NCBI GenBank assembly: GCA_013365365.1
Contig: JABVXU010000001.1
Coordinates: 930,001-994,000 of the forward strand
Length of the DNA stretch: 64,000 nt
Direction: 5' to 3'
Origin: Cruorifilaria tuberocauda
Taxonomy: Eukaryota > Nematoda > Chromadorea > Rhabditida > Onchocercidae
Made by a program: the position numbers and the translations under genes
The notes under the pieces: generated by a model
What the model saw: only the letters and a program-made list of their open reading frames with translations
What the model was told of the DNA's origin: nothing
Database searches by the model: none
Shown here: piece by piece, positions 13,448 through 25,904 of the stretch
How the letters are laid out: every line of letters starts with the position of its first letter
How positions within the stretch are numbered: the stretch's first letter is position 1

Positions 13448-13645
13448 GAAAGGGAGGAAGAGAGTGAAATGATGTGAAGAATTTGCTGAGAGGGAAAGAT
13501 TTTCCTGTAAGATAGCAAAGAAAACCAAAGTCTTTCAACAAAACCACAAAACTCAAAAAGCAGTGATAAGGCAATGGTTTTATGATTTTTGAGGGGAAAT
13601 ATGAAAATCAGTGAAATGATTGCGTGCCAATCATCGCTCTTTATC

Positions 13646-13695
13646 AGAGGAGAGGGAGAGAGAAAGAGAGAGAGAGAGAAGAGGGAGAGAGAGAG
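13646..13695. repeat. GA-rich polypurine tract
   Basis: About 50 bases of almost pure purine, mostly GA and GAGGGA units. Confidence 0.85.
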
Positions 13696-16641
13696 GCTGA
13701 AATGTCAGAAAGGCGAATTTCGACAATCTGAAATGATTGTTGTCAGTCATTTGTTGTGATTTCTTCTGATATCTTTCTCATCACTTTTATTGATTTCAGT
13801 TTCATTTCCTTCAACTTCCTATATCTTTCATTTCCTTTCGATAGTTCCGGAAATTTACCGGAAATATTAATTAAGACGTTGTTGTGTTATTGGATAATTA
13901 AGGTGAAATTTACATCGAAATGTTCTAATATTTCAGTTTAACAATTAGTATTAGACGTATGTCATAATATATCATATTTGATAATGTATCATACCAGTAA
14001 GCTTATTGCTTCAGTTAGTGTTTATTTTTGTCTAACTGATATATAATTAATTTTATCTTCCTATTTTTTTCATTTTAATTCTTCCTTTTTTAATTTTTAT
14101 TACTTTGATATAGAATTCAGTTATTCATGAAATACAATTTCTACGATAGATATTTGATTGATTAATTGTTGAAATTTAAGCTTTTAGTGAATGAAATTTA
14201 TCGTTGATTCCTCTCACATCACATCGATGGATAACTATTTTTCAATATTTTGGAAGGAAAAATAAGCCTGCGGGAAAATTTATCATTTTTTCTAGTAAAC
14301 TGATGGAATACTTCCCGAGAACTGAGCGCCAATTGTTTTTTCGTTGTGATTAGCCGTAAAAGGCTGATAACAGATAGCACGCAGGGATGAGAGCTAAGCT
14401 ACTCATCGATATTTTAATCCTTCCAACTTTTCAATCTCTTTTAGTTTCTTTCTTTTCACGACTGCTCTCACGTAGATTTCACTTCATGAATTTCAAATTG
14501 GAAATGACGTGATTTATGTCTAATCAATAAATCCCTTTGAATATTATTACCGTTGTTGATAGATTCGAACATATCAACAATAACTGATTCTTCTAAAGTA
14601 GTACTGTAAGAAACATTTATTTCACTGTTTTAGTTATAATAAAAGATAATTGTGTAAGTGATATGATAAGGTGGAAATTTTTTAATCGATATAGTTCTCT
14701 TCCATTTATGAATATTAATAATATATGAATTAAATAACGAAAATGCGTAAGAAAGTAGGAATTAAATTAAAAGTTTATTAAACGAAAGTTTGTTTTACTA
14801 ATTGACTTTTACTTTTCATTTGTCAGAAATAAAGCAACAAAAAATGGATGAAATGATGAAAATGAGGCGAGAAAAATGAAAGATTTAAATTGAATTTAAA
14901 GGAGAATTTCAAATGATTCGATCTTCTCTTTTTCTTTCTTTGCTTTTCAGCTAAATTGGCCATCGCCAGTCAATTCAGTCTGGTTGCTAAGAGAGACAAG
15001 CAATAAAGGTATTACCTTTCTCTCACTCATATAAATTCATCATCAATTTTCATCAAATAATTGCAGTTTTATATTCAATCCATATCTATGAGATCATTTG
15101 ACAATGATATTTAATGAGTTCAATTTTTAAATGAAATATTCATCCCGTCGATTCTCTTATTGTGATAATTTTGTAACAATAAAGTTACCAATAATAATGA
15201 TCTTACCCATTTTATCACTCATATCACTAGTTTAAGTTCTGCTACTATTTGAATAAATTTTGTTGGAAATGATTAATTTTTACTAAAATTTTAGGACATA
15301 GAGTAAGTAATTTTACATCTTTGTTTCTTTCAAATTTGATTTTACATTTTAACTTATCTAAGCTTTCATTTTAATATGGAATTTTATACTTTCATTTTAG
15401 TTGGAAAATAACGCCTTAAAATAATTATTAAGTAATAAAATAACTGATAATGATGGCTTTATGAAGCAATTATAAACTCTTTTAAAGTATTTAACTATAT
15501 AGTAATTTCATTCTGGTAGCATTAACTTCTTATCTCATAAATTTCAATTTACAATTAAATAGTTCAAAATACTTTGGATCACTGGTGGATGAATGTTTGA
15601 GAAACAATAACATATATTTGCATAAATAATTCAAAAATTCGTTTAAAAAATTAGAACCTTATGAATTCTTAATGAAAACTATTTTCTAATGCTTTTTATC
15701 GTTCGATTGAAATAGAAAAAACAGATTTATCTCATTTTAATAATTTTAGAAATTCCATTTATTTCCGATTCATTTATTTACACTTCAAATGAATTTGACA
15801 CTTAAGTAAATCCAAGTAAATTTGAGTAAATTTAACATAAAAGTACGCGATGGTTTATGCTTTTGACCAATGCATTCATTTCATCAAAAAAGAGAGAAAT
15901 CTTCAATATTTCCGTAACTTTATAAGTAATGGTCAAAAGTTCGATTTTCAAGAATTGTTGAATTAAATTCTTGTTTTCTTTACCTGTTTCATTATTAAAT
16001 AGATCAGTTTATTCTAAAATCTTAGCACAAAATCTGACTCAATAACTAACTTTTGCTATTATGATATTGTATTTTTGCTATTGTATGCTTTTAGTAATGA
16101 GCTTTTAAAGCAAGTTATTCTCAAATGAATTTTCTAGCTTGCTATGATAGTCAAAATGTTGATTTTATTTTACTCTTTTTGAAGGAAATTTATCTTCTAC
16201 AACTTGTCGAATATTGTATAACTCACAAATAATAAAAGTTAAATGTAAAGTAAAATTCATTCGAAATGAAGGGATTAAAGTTTGGAATGAATTTCCTTGA
16301 TTCTTTTAAAATTCATGATTTTTGAAATTTGTGCATTTTGCTTGTATGATATTATAGATAAAATCAATTGGGCTTATTAATTAATTATTATTACGTAAAA
16401 ATTTCCTTTACAGATAAATTAAAAGATTAGGCCTCGTCTGATAGTTCGTTTCTCAGGCTTACGAATCTTTTTTTGCGTAGTTATGGCAAAAGCGGAAGAT
16501 TTATGAAATTTATCGTGTGATACCGTGAAGGTAAATGCAATTACTTTAGATTTCAGAGTATTAAACACATGGAAACTTCAATTATTCAAATCTCCAAACT
16601 TGACCAACTCCAAATTCTATGGGCGAATTGATTGAGAACGA

Positions 16642-18797
16642 ATGGACAATGAAACGATCTCTGTGCATGAGGGAAAAATCGCTGTCACTGAAAGCAGCGT
16701 TGCTTCTGTGACAGCTGTGATAACTGATAAGCGGTCTCAGTTAACACTGGATGATGCGATCATTAAATTCTTTGATAATTCAACTGCGACTGGCAGAGAT
16801 GATATTAATGTGACATCAACGGCAATTTCAACAAATTCAACGTTTCAAGATTTTTTCAACACAATCAATGGCTGGAACATTTCTGGTATGAATTTCATTT
16901 TTTCTGCAATTATCTTATCATGCAATTTCTAGAGGATTTATTTATCATTTCCAATTCCTTCCAATTGCAATTCATCGACATTTATAGATTACATTCATCA
17001 ACTTTCAAAATTTACTTTATATAATATTCCGTGTAAAGCTAAATTTGCATAAGTCCTAGTGAATGTATGAAAGAAATGGTTCAATAAGTGAAATTAGTTT
17101 TGAATTATAGTGATATTATCAATGCGAAATAAATGTAATGGATAATTAAATAATTATAAATCATAGTCGACTATTACTATCAAAAATAGTGAATAACCTC
17201 TCAAAAGATGTCATTATAGTAATAAGCCGGATTAAAAAGCTCTGTTTAAGATGTATAGGCTATACTTCCACTTCTTTCTTAATGATATTCAATCACAGTT
17301 GTTAATTCACATATCTAATTTATATTGATAACTTTGACGTGACAGTGTTTAATATTTAAATCTCGAATTTTATCATGAACATTATAATTTCAGTTCAAAA
17401 AAGATGCATTAATCTCGTCATTTTGTTCCGTTCTAATTCTTTCCTTAATGTTTTATTTCTGCTGTTTTTTGTTCATTAATTAATTTTGCAATTTGCCATT
17501 TTGCTTTTCTAAACAAAAATCTCTCTCTCTCTCTCTCTTCTCAATTTTATCGAATATAAATCACGAAATTCGATTATTCCACAACCGTCTTCCATAATTT
17601 AATTATTAGCGATCATCAGAATTTGCACTTTTCTCCGATTTTCGGAGCTAAAAATGTCAAAACAATAAAATCAGAATGAATTAAAGTTTGTTTCAATCTA
17701 ATTTGATTTATGCTCGTATTTGCTTATATTGTATTTGTTTATTATTCATTTTCAGAAGAAATTCCATGGCTTGTAGGGATAATTGGTGCTGGCACATTAT
17801 TAATTATTGTTGTTCTCATCATCTTTACCATTTACTTACTAATAAACAAGAAGTAAGTTTTATCTTAAAATTTCGGTTAGTTTTACTCTCGATCAATAAT
17901 TCAATTATTGACAATCATCGAACTATTTTCAACTGATAGTAAGAGCAGTTGTGATAACTTCTCATCAGTTCCGCATATATTAACTCATTTATAAATTGTT
18001 TGTGGGAAACAAAAACGACGACCATCGTCTAATTTCATAATTTTAAAAAGTTGTTAATTAAATCTATTAATTGATACTGTTCAGAAAGTGCAATAAAAAA
18101 TCCAGAAGAGGCAGTGAAAGTGATCAGCGGGTTTCTGATTCCTCTGATAACATATCACAGTTTATGTGGCCCAGGTTAGTTTGCTATAATTTCCGCATAA
18201 TAAAATTGAATTTTCATGTTTCAGTAACTATCATGCAATTTATTTTGATGATACTTTGAAAAATTCAGGTGGATGTTATGTTGTCCGAAATCGATTTTCG
18301 ATAGACAGGAAGATCTCCGGATGATGCGCCAGAATTCGGCGAGCAATTTAGATCCGTATCGAAGACCACCATTACCTCCTGCCTATTATAAAGATATGTC
18401 CGGTTTGTTATTATGATGTGTTTTGAGATTATTCACTTTCAAATTATGAAAATCTTATCAATTATCAGAATGAGATTGAGATAGCGCTAATCAAATGTCT
18501 GATGAAATTTGTTTAATCGATCTTCAATTCATAGAAGCGATTTCAGAAGATGAATTCCACAACAACTTCTTGCTTTCTCGCCGCTTCGAATCGTTGAACA
18601 GAACGGAATCACATGTAAGCAATCTGGCAGGAAAAGCAGAACATATGTCAATGCTGATTGATCCGCAGAATGGAAATGGCGGTAATTTATTTGCAATCAA
18701 TATAACGGGTATCCGGGGAATACCGGTAATGCCAGTGCAAAATGATCGAAGGCGCCCGCTTCCGGTACCACTTCCCGGTTGTTTCAATCATTTATAA
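16642..18797 (+). CDS. Single-pass membrane protein with proline-rich PPxY tail, 275 aa
   Basis: Exons 16642-16885, 17756-17852, 18085-18174, 18269-18402, 18535-18797 join in phase to 276 codons ending TAA. Residues 1-83 are Ser/Thr-rich with several N-glycosylation sequons (NET, NST, NVT). Residues about 84-110 are one strong membrane helix (IPWLVGIIGAGTLLIIVVLI core) followed by a basic stop-transfer KKKCNKKSRR, predicting an outside N-terminus and a cytoplasmic tail of about 165 residues. The tail has a MLCCPK segment, the stretch RRPPLPPAYY near 175-184 (a PPxY WW-domain ligand overlapping an SH3-type RxxPxxP), and a second proline-rich RRRPLPVPLPG near the end. No signal peptide is visible, so it is either a type III protein or lacks its first exon. 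Family not recognised; the motifs suggest a surface adaptor. Confidence 0.75.
17521..17538. repeat. CT dinucleotide microsatellite
   Basis: Nine CT units inside intron 1 of the membrane-protein gene. Confidence 0.9.
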
Positions 18798-21700
18798 TTT
18801 AATACATTCTGCTAATGCTAGAAAACTTTCTTTGCTTCTTTTATTCTAATCAAAAGTTATTTATTTTTTCATACTGCCAACCATCAATGATTAATTTTTA
18901 CAATTTGATATTAATTTTACTTTACAACTTATCATTATTGTGATAGTCAAAGACTATTTAACAGTGTGAATGTATGATCTATAAACTTTCTCGTCGAAAT
19001 CTTTCTTTTTTCATATCATAACAGCAGCTATGAAATGATGAAAGAGAGGGAAATAGAAAGAAAAAGAAAAAAGAGAGAGTTTGGAATGGAACGGATCATT
19101 CATCATTTTCCTCGAACAGTCGATTTTCACCTTTTACCTGAAATTCCCATCACTGAATTAGTGCAAGTTTTAGTTTGGTAAATTATTATAAATGAAATAT
19201 TACAAAAAGAAGAAAGAATTATTCAGCACATTTGTCGCACTTTCATAAAAGCTACGTTCTGTTAGCTTCCTCAGAAGATTTTAAAAATTTCTAGTAAGAC
19301 TGAAAATGCATTTCGAAAAAGTAGAAATAAAGATTGATTGGAATTTATTATTTCCTGAAGTGTGTTAAGCAAAACACTCATCTTTTCAACAGTAATAAAA
19401 GTGTTGTGTCAGCTGTTAAGATATATCTATCAAGTTATATATCCATGAAATTAAGCGAGTTCAAAGTTTACTAGCAAATTTGGTGAACACTTATGTTATA
19501 CTTTCATTTTGAGCAGACTGTAATAGAGTTTTCTATAAGTGATAATTTCGAAAATCTTTGTGCGATTTCTAAAAGTATTTTATTGTATATAATTTCAAGG
19601 AAAAAATGTGCATTAATTTAATTGTTCGAAAATCTGAAAGAATTTTTAAGTTTAAAATCTGTTTGAAGGAAAAGAAATGGCAAAATATTACAATTTAAAG
19701 CTTTGGAATTGAAGTTTTTCTCTTTTTGATAGAAAAATGGATCGACGCTATTTATAGCCCACAAATTATTCCTTCTGTTTTTTGTTTTTTTCTAAATACA
19801 AAAAGGCGCAAAAATTCAGTTTGATGAACTTTTTGAACTGCAAGTAACAAATTCATTTACTGCTAATCAGTTTATAATGCTTGCTTGGATAATTGGTTTA
19901 TGAATGTGCAAATTTGAAAGAGTTTATTGAAGTTCATTGAGATTATTTGAGGCTTGATTTAGATTTACAGTTAAACTAAATGAATTTGTCGAAAAAAGAC
20001 AATTTCAAAATTGAAGTCTATTTATTGACATTGTAAGTGGTAATTGTTTCTAATTATAAACAACTTATTCGATTAGTAAATGCGATGTGAATAAACTATT
20101 TTTTCCAACATGAAAATTCGACACATTTCAATACCACTTTAAAGCTTTTTTCGAAAAGAATGTTCTTTTTGAAAAGTGAGATGAACTTGTAAAGGTAACT
20201 GATTATTAATTTGTGTTAGCTGTTAGTTTAAGTTCTCAATTTAATGCCCGTAATGTTAGAAGGTTCGTAATTTCATATCTGTATCAGAAATGATTGGATG
20301 AGACGTAATGGATCGATCAAATTCAAGAGTGATGTGTGGGGGGTGATGCATTAACTGAATATCAGGTACTGTTAACTATCAGAAATGATGATAAGAATCA
20401 ATCCGCAAGATATTGTTGCATGGGACCAGTTTTTCGACGACGTGATAGAAGTTTTCGACCACTCCATCGAGCGTCTCTCGCGTCTGATTTTCTCGTTTGC
20501 TGAAGGTTTTACTCAGTTTTCCTCTCAAAATACAAATCTTTTTCCAGTAACAAAACGGAAAAATGAACTATTTTTTCTCTTAATGACATGTTCGTTGTTT
20601 GCATGCCAAGTGGCGCAAATGACCTTCTCTCTATCATGTACTTTTCTTTTCTGTAAATTACCGAAATTTGTAAATCATCTCTGAACATGACATTAAGAGC
20701 GAAATATTTTTCCCATAAATTAAGCTAATAGTAATTTCTGATCTGGAAATTAGTGAAATTTGTAATATTAAGAGATAAGATATTTGGAAGTTGATAAAAA
20801 TCGATTCACTCATTTTGTCATAAAATCTTCTAGTCGGATTTTAAGCTAACAGTGACAGAATGAGAGGAGGATATTTTACTTCATTGGATTTTGCAGCGTG
20901 TTCATATCTCAGTTCTGTACATAAAATACCTAAAAGTGAAATTAAAATGAAAGTTTAGTCTTGTAACTCTCCAAATATTAATTTTGAGAATGATATAATT
21001 CTTTAATACAAAAGATAAATAGTGTATAACCCATAGTAATAATAAGGGCATAGGATGAATACAAATTGGGGTAGCACACTTTAAACATGAGCGAATTGTT
21101 TGCCCTAAGGCTTTCACATTTTCAAAGTGCGTTTCGATCAGCGCATATTTTCCATCTCTCTCATTCCATTTCATTATATTTCCGATCATTTCATATTATT
21201 CTGTTGAATGGAATTAATCCGTGAATTTCAATTTAAACTTCAATATTTAGTATTTTCCAAGGAAGTAAATCCACTTGTTCACAATTCATAGTCTGGGAGA
21301 AATTCATTCAAAATTAATAAGAAGGATATAATAAAATAATAAAAACTTATTCCATCAACAGTGTGGCACTATTCCTCGAAAGTCTCAATTTCATTCTTTT
21401 TCCATTTTAACAATTTAAATTGCTATTTCAAAGTTTCAAAAAATCAAAATAGATCATTTAGTTCAAAATAATAGTGATGGACAAATAAAGTTATTTGATG
21501 AAACTGATTGTCAGTGTTCTTATCATTAACATTGTTATCAGTGTAATGTTTATTATTAACAGTAATTCGTTACTTCACACTTTTTATTTCTTTCATAATA
21601 TTTGAAAAATGATTTTCATTGTTTACAATAGAAAATCGTCAATAGATTAGCATATTACTGTTCAAATTGTCGGTTCGACCTATAACTTCTATTTTAGATT

Positions 21701-22893
21701 TTATTGTATTTTAAATAATTAAAATTATTTAGGTTTCATTATAGTCTTCCAAAAGTAAATAATGGGCATTAATAAATTTTTCATCAGTTTCTAGAAGAGT
21801 ACTAACAATTTGAAATCTTATCTTACTGAATGATTGTATGACTGTATGCAATAGATTTTTCAAATTTTCTAAGTAAACTTTGTTAGAAAATTTACTTCAC
21901 GGAAGCAATTTTACTCTATCCCGATATTATCATAGTATCATTATTATCATTTCAAATAATAATACAGTTGTCATTAGATATGATCACTTAAATCATTTCG
22001 AGTAATACGGGAAAGGGGAAAACTTTTACACTTAACCACAAAATTATTAACGAAATAAATATAAGTAAAGGCCTTTTTGATCAGACGGCTAACAATTGAT
22101 TAGCATATCAAAGGATTTCGAATTAGAGGGTTTGAGTATGTTATGCTTTCAATAATACTTACAACGGACGACTTAGATGATGATAAAATCCGGAATTGAA
22201 AACGGAAGGATAAATTGAATGACAGTTTAGCAATGCTTAGCAATGCAATTTTTTCTTTCATCTATCATTTCAATTAAAATAGCAATTTTTTAATAATTAA
22301 GAAAACAAAGAATGAATGACAATAAATTATAGGATTCTATTGATGACAGTGATAAGGATAACTGGTTCTAATATTTATCAAAATTCAATGATCTGTTTTT
22401 AAGTGGGAACTTTAAATTATCATGAATGGAAGAAGCACTTTCATAAAATTAGAATATAATAGTTGAGTCTTTTTCTGGGAGTTGTCATTACTCTTCCCGA
22501 TTTATAGCATATTGAATATGTGGGAACTCTAATTCGTTTCATCAATAATAATCAGAGTAGCATTAATAACATCAACAAAGCGATAATCCAACAATGTAAA
22601 CAAATATCCAACGTTGTTTGGCACAATTTCATTCTGTGCAAAATCATTTCATTTTTATCATCTCCTTCATTATCATGAAAATTTTCCATTAAATTCCCAT
22701 CTGATAGCATGCTAATATCTGACAGTTTTCGTTCGAACAAAAATTTTTTCACCTTTTTCTCGTAATTAAAATATTCTCTAGCAGACGTTCAGACTCAGCT
22801 TAGTTGAGTATTTTTAAAAACTCGCCGAGTTGAACATTTTAGAATTCTTAATGTTTCTTATCTAATTGAGAGAACAATTAATTGATCGATCAC
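18798..22893. other. Spacer without recognisable gene
   Basis: AT-rich. A 99-codon frame at 20385-20684 has a fairly charged first half but no splice partners, homology or signal I can recognise, so it is not called. Confidence 0.55.
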
Positions 22894-22931
22894 ATCGGTA
22901 TTAATCGGTAACATGCCGATAATTAATCGAT
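22894..22931. promoter_or_regulatory. Imperfect inverted repeat upstream of CRAL-TRIO/GOLD gene
   Basis: Two arms of about 17 bases, ATCGGTATTAATCGGTA and the near-complement of GCCGATAATTAATCGAT, are separated by a few bases. Further ATCGAT/ATCGATA motifs flank both sides. It lies about 110-150 bp before the start ATG at 23044. It could fold or act as a dyad protein-binding site; function is inferred only. Confidence 0.4.
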
Positions 22932-23030
22932 TATATCGATAATCGACAAACCACTTTAAATTACTAATAAAAGTATTGCTCTGCCTTCTGAGTCCAGTTA
23001 GCATTTATTCGCTTGGCCAAATAGTAAATA

Positions 23031-23036
23031 TTGCAG
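23031..23036 (+). promoter_or_regulatory. Probable trans-splice acceptor, CRAL-TRIO/GOLD gene
   Basis: A ttgcag acceptor-like site ends seven bases before the ATG at 23044. Inferred from context, as at other genes in this window. Confidence 0.4.
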
Positions 23037-23043
23037 ATTAGCA

Positions 23044-25822
23044 ATGCCTCCATGTAATTTATCGGAAAAAGACAAAGAATGTATCAGAAAATTAAGGGAA
23101 GCTGTCAAAGATGAGGTATATTAGTAATATTGTCTATTACTCATTGGAATATATTTCACTTATTAATTATTCCATTCATTTGAATTTCAATCATTAATGC
23201 TAATTTTTTTAAATTTATGTTAGCTTATCGATATTGATCGGTTAGATAGCATTTTAACCGTTTTTGAAGAACGCTTTAGCGTCTTTAAGCAACGATTTTT
23301 CGGACAAATGATGAGATAACTGAGGAGGAAAGATTGATCTGATTTGTTCAAATATTAATTAGAAATTTGTTGAAATCTCAAAACTTTGTTTATTACTATC
23401 AATAAAAGTCAAATGGTCAGCTCACTCCATACTATGACACCGATTTCAACTTATTACGATGGCTCCAAGGTCACAACTACAATTTCGATACTGTAATACC
23501 AAAATTGAAAAATCATTTACTCCTTCGAAATTCAAAATGGAATTTGGACAGTATGGCAAGCAAACCTCGCAATCATCCATTGCACAATTATTGGAAGGTA
23601 ATCTTGCAGGCAATGAAATCTATTAGATTTACAGTTAATATTTAAATCAGATGGAACTACTGAGTTAAAATTAGCTCTGTCAGCTGAATCCTTTCCTAAA
23701 ATTCAACTTCGAATCTATTCAAATTCGCAATTATCAGTTGTATTACTATAATTTAGGCTGGTATAACTGGCCCAGCGGTAAAAACTCCAAATGTTATCAT
23801 TAATATCGAGCAAACTGGACGAAATGATTTCTGGGGAATGATACAGACATTTTCGGTAAATGAAATTATGTTTGCCCGAACGCAAGATCTCGAATTATTG
23901 CTTCATGAAATAATGGAAATGGAGAAGAAAACTGGTAAGATGCTATTAAGGAATTTCAATTCTAATTAATTTTTCAGGTTTTTTAAAATATTATATAAAT
24001 TGAACTGTGTCAAATCAAAATGATTCGCTTTAAAATGAAATGAATTCGAATTATTACTGAAATTCAACAAGTGGAAAGTATGAATATCACTATATTAAAG
24101 AGCAGATAAGTTTAATGATAAGCATCTGAATCATTGCGATGTGCATAATTAGTAATGCTAAAACAATTGATATTCTCATAAATTGAAATTTTATTAACCT
24201 TTCGCCAAAATACAGGTCAACAAGCTTCTATTTTGTATGTGATGGATTTGACGGGTTTGAAATATGACAAGCGTTTGTTAACCTTACTGACCGGTCCATT
24301 AGCCAGTATATCGACATTTATGAGTGAGCATTACGTAGAAATGATCGATAAATTTATGCTTGTCAATGCACCGTCATTTATGGCTGCTATCTGGTAGATA
24401 TTATTTTTATTGGAATTTTAAGTTAATTATTCCACGCAATAATTTCATTCTCCTTTTGTTTTAGTCTTTCAGTAATTAGTTCGCATTTGCTAATGAAAGA
24501 TAAATTGAAACGGGTTCTGTTCCGATGAATGTGATTTTCCGTTTCCTTCTTCATCTGCTCGTTTTTCTTAGGGCAATAGCAAAGCCGTTGCTACCAGAAC
24601 GAACTCGTCAGAAAGTTGTTATATTCGGCTCAAATTGGAAAACCGAAATTCAGAATGTTGCCGTTCCGGAAGTATTGCCATCATATTGGAACGATGACAA
24701 CATAAAGGTGTGATCGCAATAAATCATTGATATGAATGAAAAAAAAGATCACTTAACTTTATCATTTAACTCATTTGCAGTTATTCATACATTTATTTAT
24801 CGCTTTACTTTTTTGTTACATATTATATGAGAGAAATGCACTTGGTAAGTTTAAATTCTGTAATTAATTAAAAATTTTTTTTATATAAATAGAATTCTTG
24901 TTGAATTTTAGGTATTCAAAGCAGAAATAGAGTGTGCCAAAGCGCTCGATCCACAATATTACCATCAAAAGAAGTTGGATGAGAGGAGTAAAGTATTATC
25001 AGTTGGTGCCGGGAAAACAGGTACAATCGACGTGAATGCTAAAAAGGTATCCTTTTGATCACTGTAAAATTTAATGATTAAAACAAGTTTGTTAATTCAT
25101 TTTTAAATCAATCAAGTTAAAGCTGAAATGGCAATATGCATTTGAGGTGTTAACACGATGAAAATGTGAAATAAATTTAAATTTTAAATTAACTCATGAA
25201 ATTAGAAGAATTTTCAGGGTTCCATAATAAAATGGTGCATCCATGCTGACGGACATTTTGGATTCACAATTTTTTATGTTAATGATCAATCACGTAACGA
25301 TTCAGATTCATTAGTCAATATTTATCCTGTATTACCGGTATGTATAAGATATTCATAACTGAATCTCAAGGCAGTGATAATTATACAATATGCTGTATTG
25401 TTGGTATAAATTATCATTTTTTCAAATCTTTCTAATAGTTTGTCCATTAAATTAAAATGAATATTCTGCAAGTATTAGGATTGAATTGTAATATTTACGA
25501 TGAAAGGTTCCTTGAATTAAATAATTTAATTTATTTTAAAACAATCATTTGCATACACGCACTTTCTTCTAATCCATTTTTTAATAAAACATGAAAAGTT
25601 TTTTGATTATTGATGATTAAGGTTAATTCCGAGTAATGAAACTGATGTACTTATCGATAAAATGAATTTCAGAAAATGCCTGGACCAACTGTGGTACCAA
25701 TCAAAGAAGAAATTAGATGTGAGAAAAGTGGAATTTATAAAATTTGGTTTAGTAATGAGCACGCATGGTTGCACACGCTGAATATACACTATCTGATTGA
25801 CGTTGAATCAGAAAATGAATAA
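23044..25822 (+). CDS. CRAL-TRIO and GOLD domain lipid-binding protein (CTG type), 385 aa
   Basis: Exons 23044-23115, 23409-23597, 23757-23934, 24216-24393, 24572-24707, 24912-25046, 25218-25337, 25673-25822, all in phase, 386 codons with TAA. Sec14-like proteins of this type bind a hydrophobic ligand (phosphoinositide, tocopherol-like or other lipid) and move it between membranes. Domains: an N-terminal CRAL-TRIO helical segment (FNLLRWLQGHNYNFDT near 33-48), then the CRAL-TRIO lipid pocket (about 85-260) with YVMDLTGLKYDKRLLT, MLVNAPSFMAAIW, IAKPLLPERTRQKVVIFG and LPSYWN, then a C-terminal beta-rich GOLD domain (about 285-385) with IIKWCIHADGHFGFTIFY and KSGIYKIWFSNEHAWLHTL. Length and domain order match the C. 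elegans ctg genes; which paralogue is unclear. AATAAA lies 77 bases past the stop. Confidence 0.95.
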
Positions 25823-25898
25823 TTGTTTGTGATAATTAATTACATAATTCAACATTCGACATATTAATGTATTGCATGTACTGATGGATTTTTGTAAA

Positions 25899-25904
25899 AA
25901 TAAA
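25899..25904 (+). terminator. Poly(A) signal, CRAL-TRIO/GOLD gene
   Basis: AATAAA 77 bases after the TAA. Confidence 0.6.

Larger units (their letters stand above)
10015..16641. other. Gene-poor AT-rich spacer, 6.6 kb
   Basis: Only short frames, none with coding-like composition or a recognisable domain. It contains GT and GA microsatellites (13.4-13.7 kb). Distal control elements of the flanking genes may lie here, but none is identifiable by eye. Confidence 0.6.

Noticed and set aside
15089..15111. TGAGATCATTT, matching the seed of bantam/mir-58 microRNAs
   Set aside because: The rest of the mature sequence differs and the flanks do not form a pre-miRNA hairpin; only a small local stem (ATCATT/AATGAT).
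20385..20684. 99-codon plus-strand frame with a charged first half
   Set aside because: No splice partners, domain, signal or composition change strong enough to call a gene; the second half looks like non-coding sequence.
21665..21690. GGTTCGACC, resembling a tRNA B box
   Set aside because: No A box or acceptor stem at the right distance; not a tRNA.
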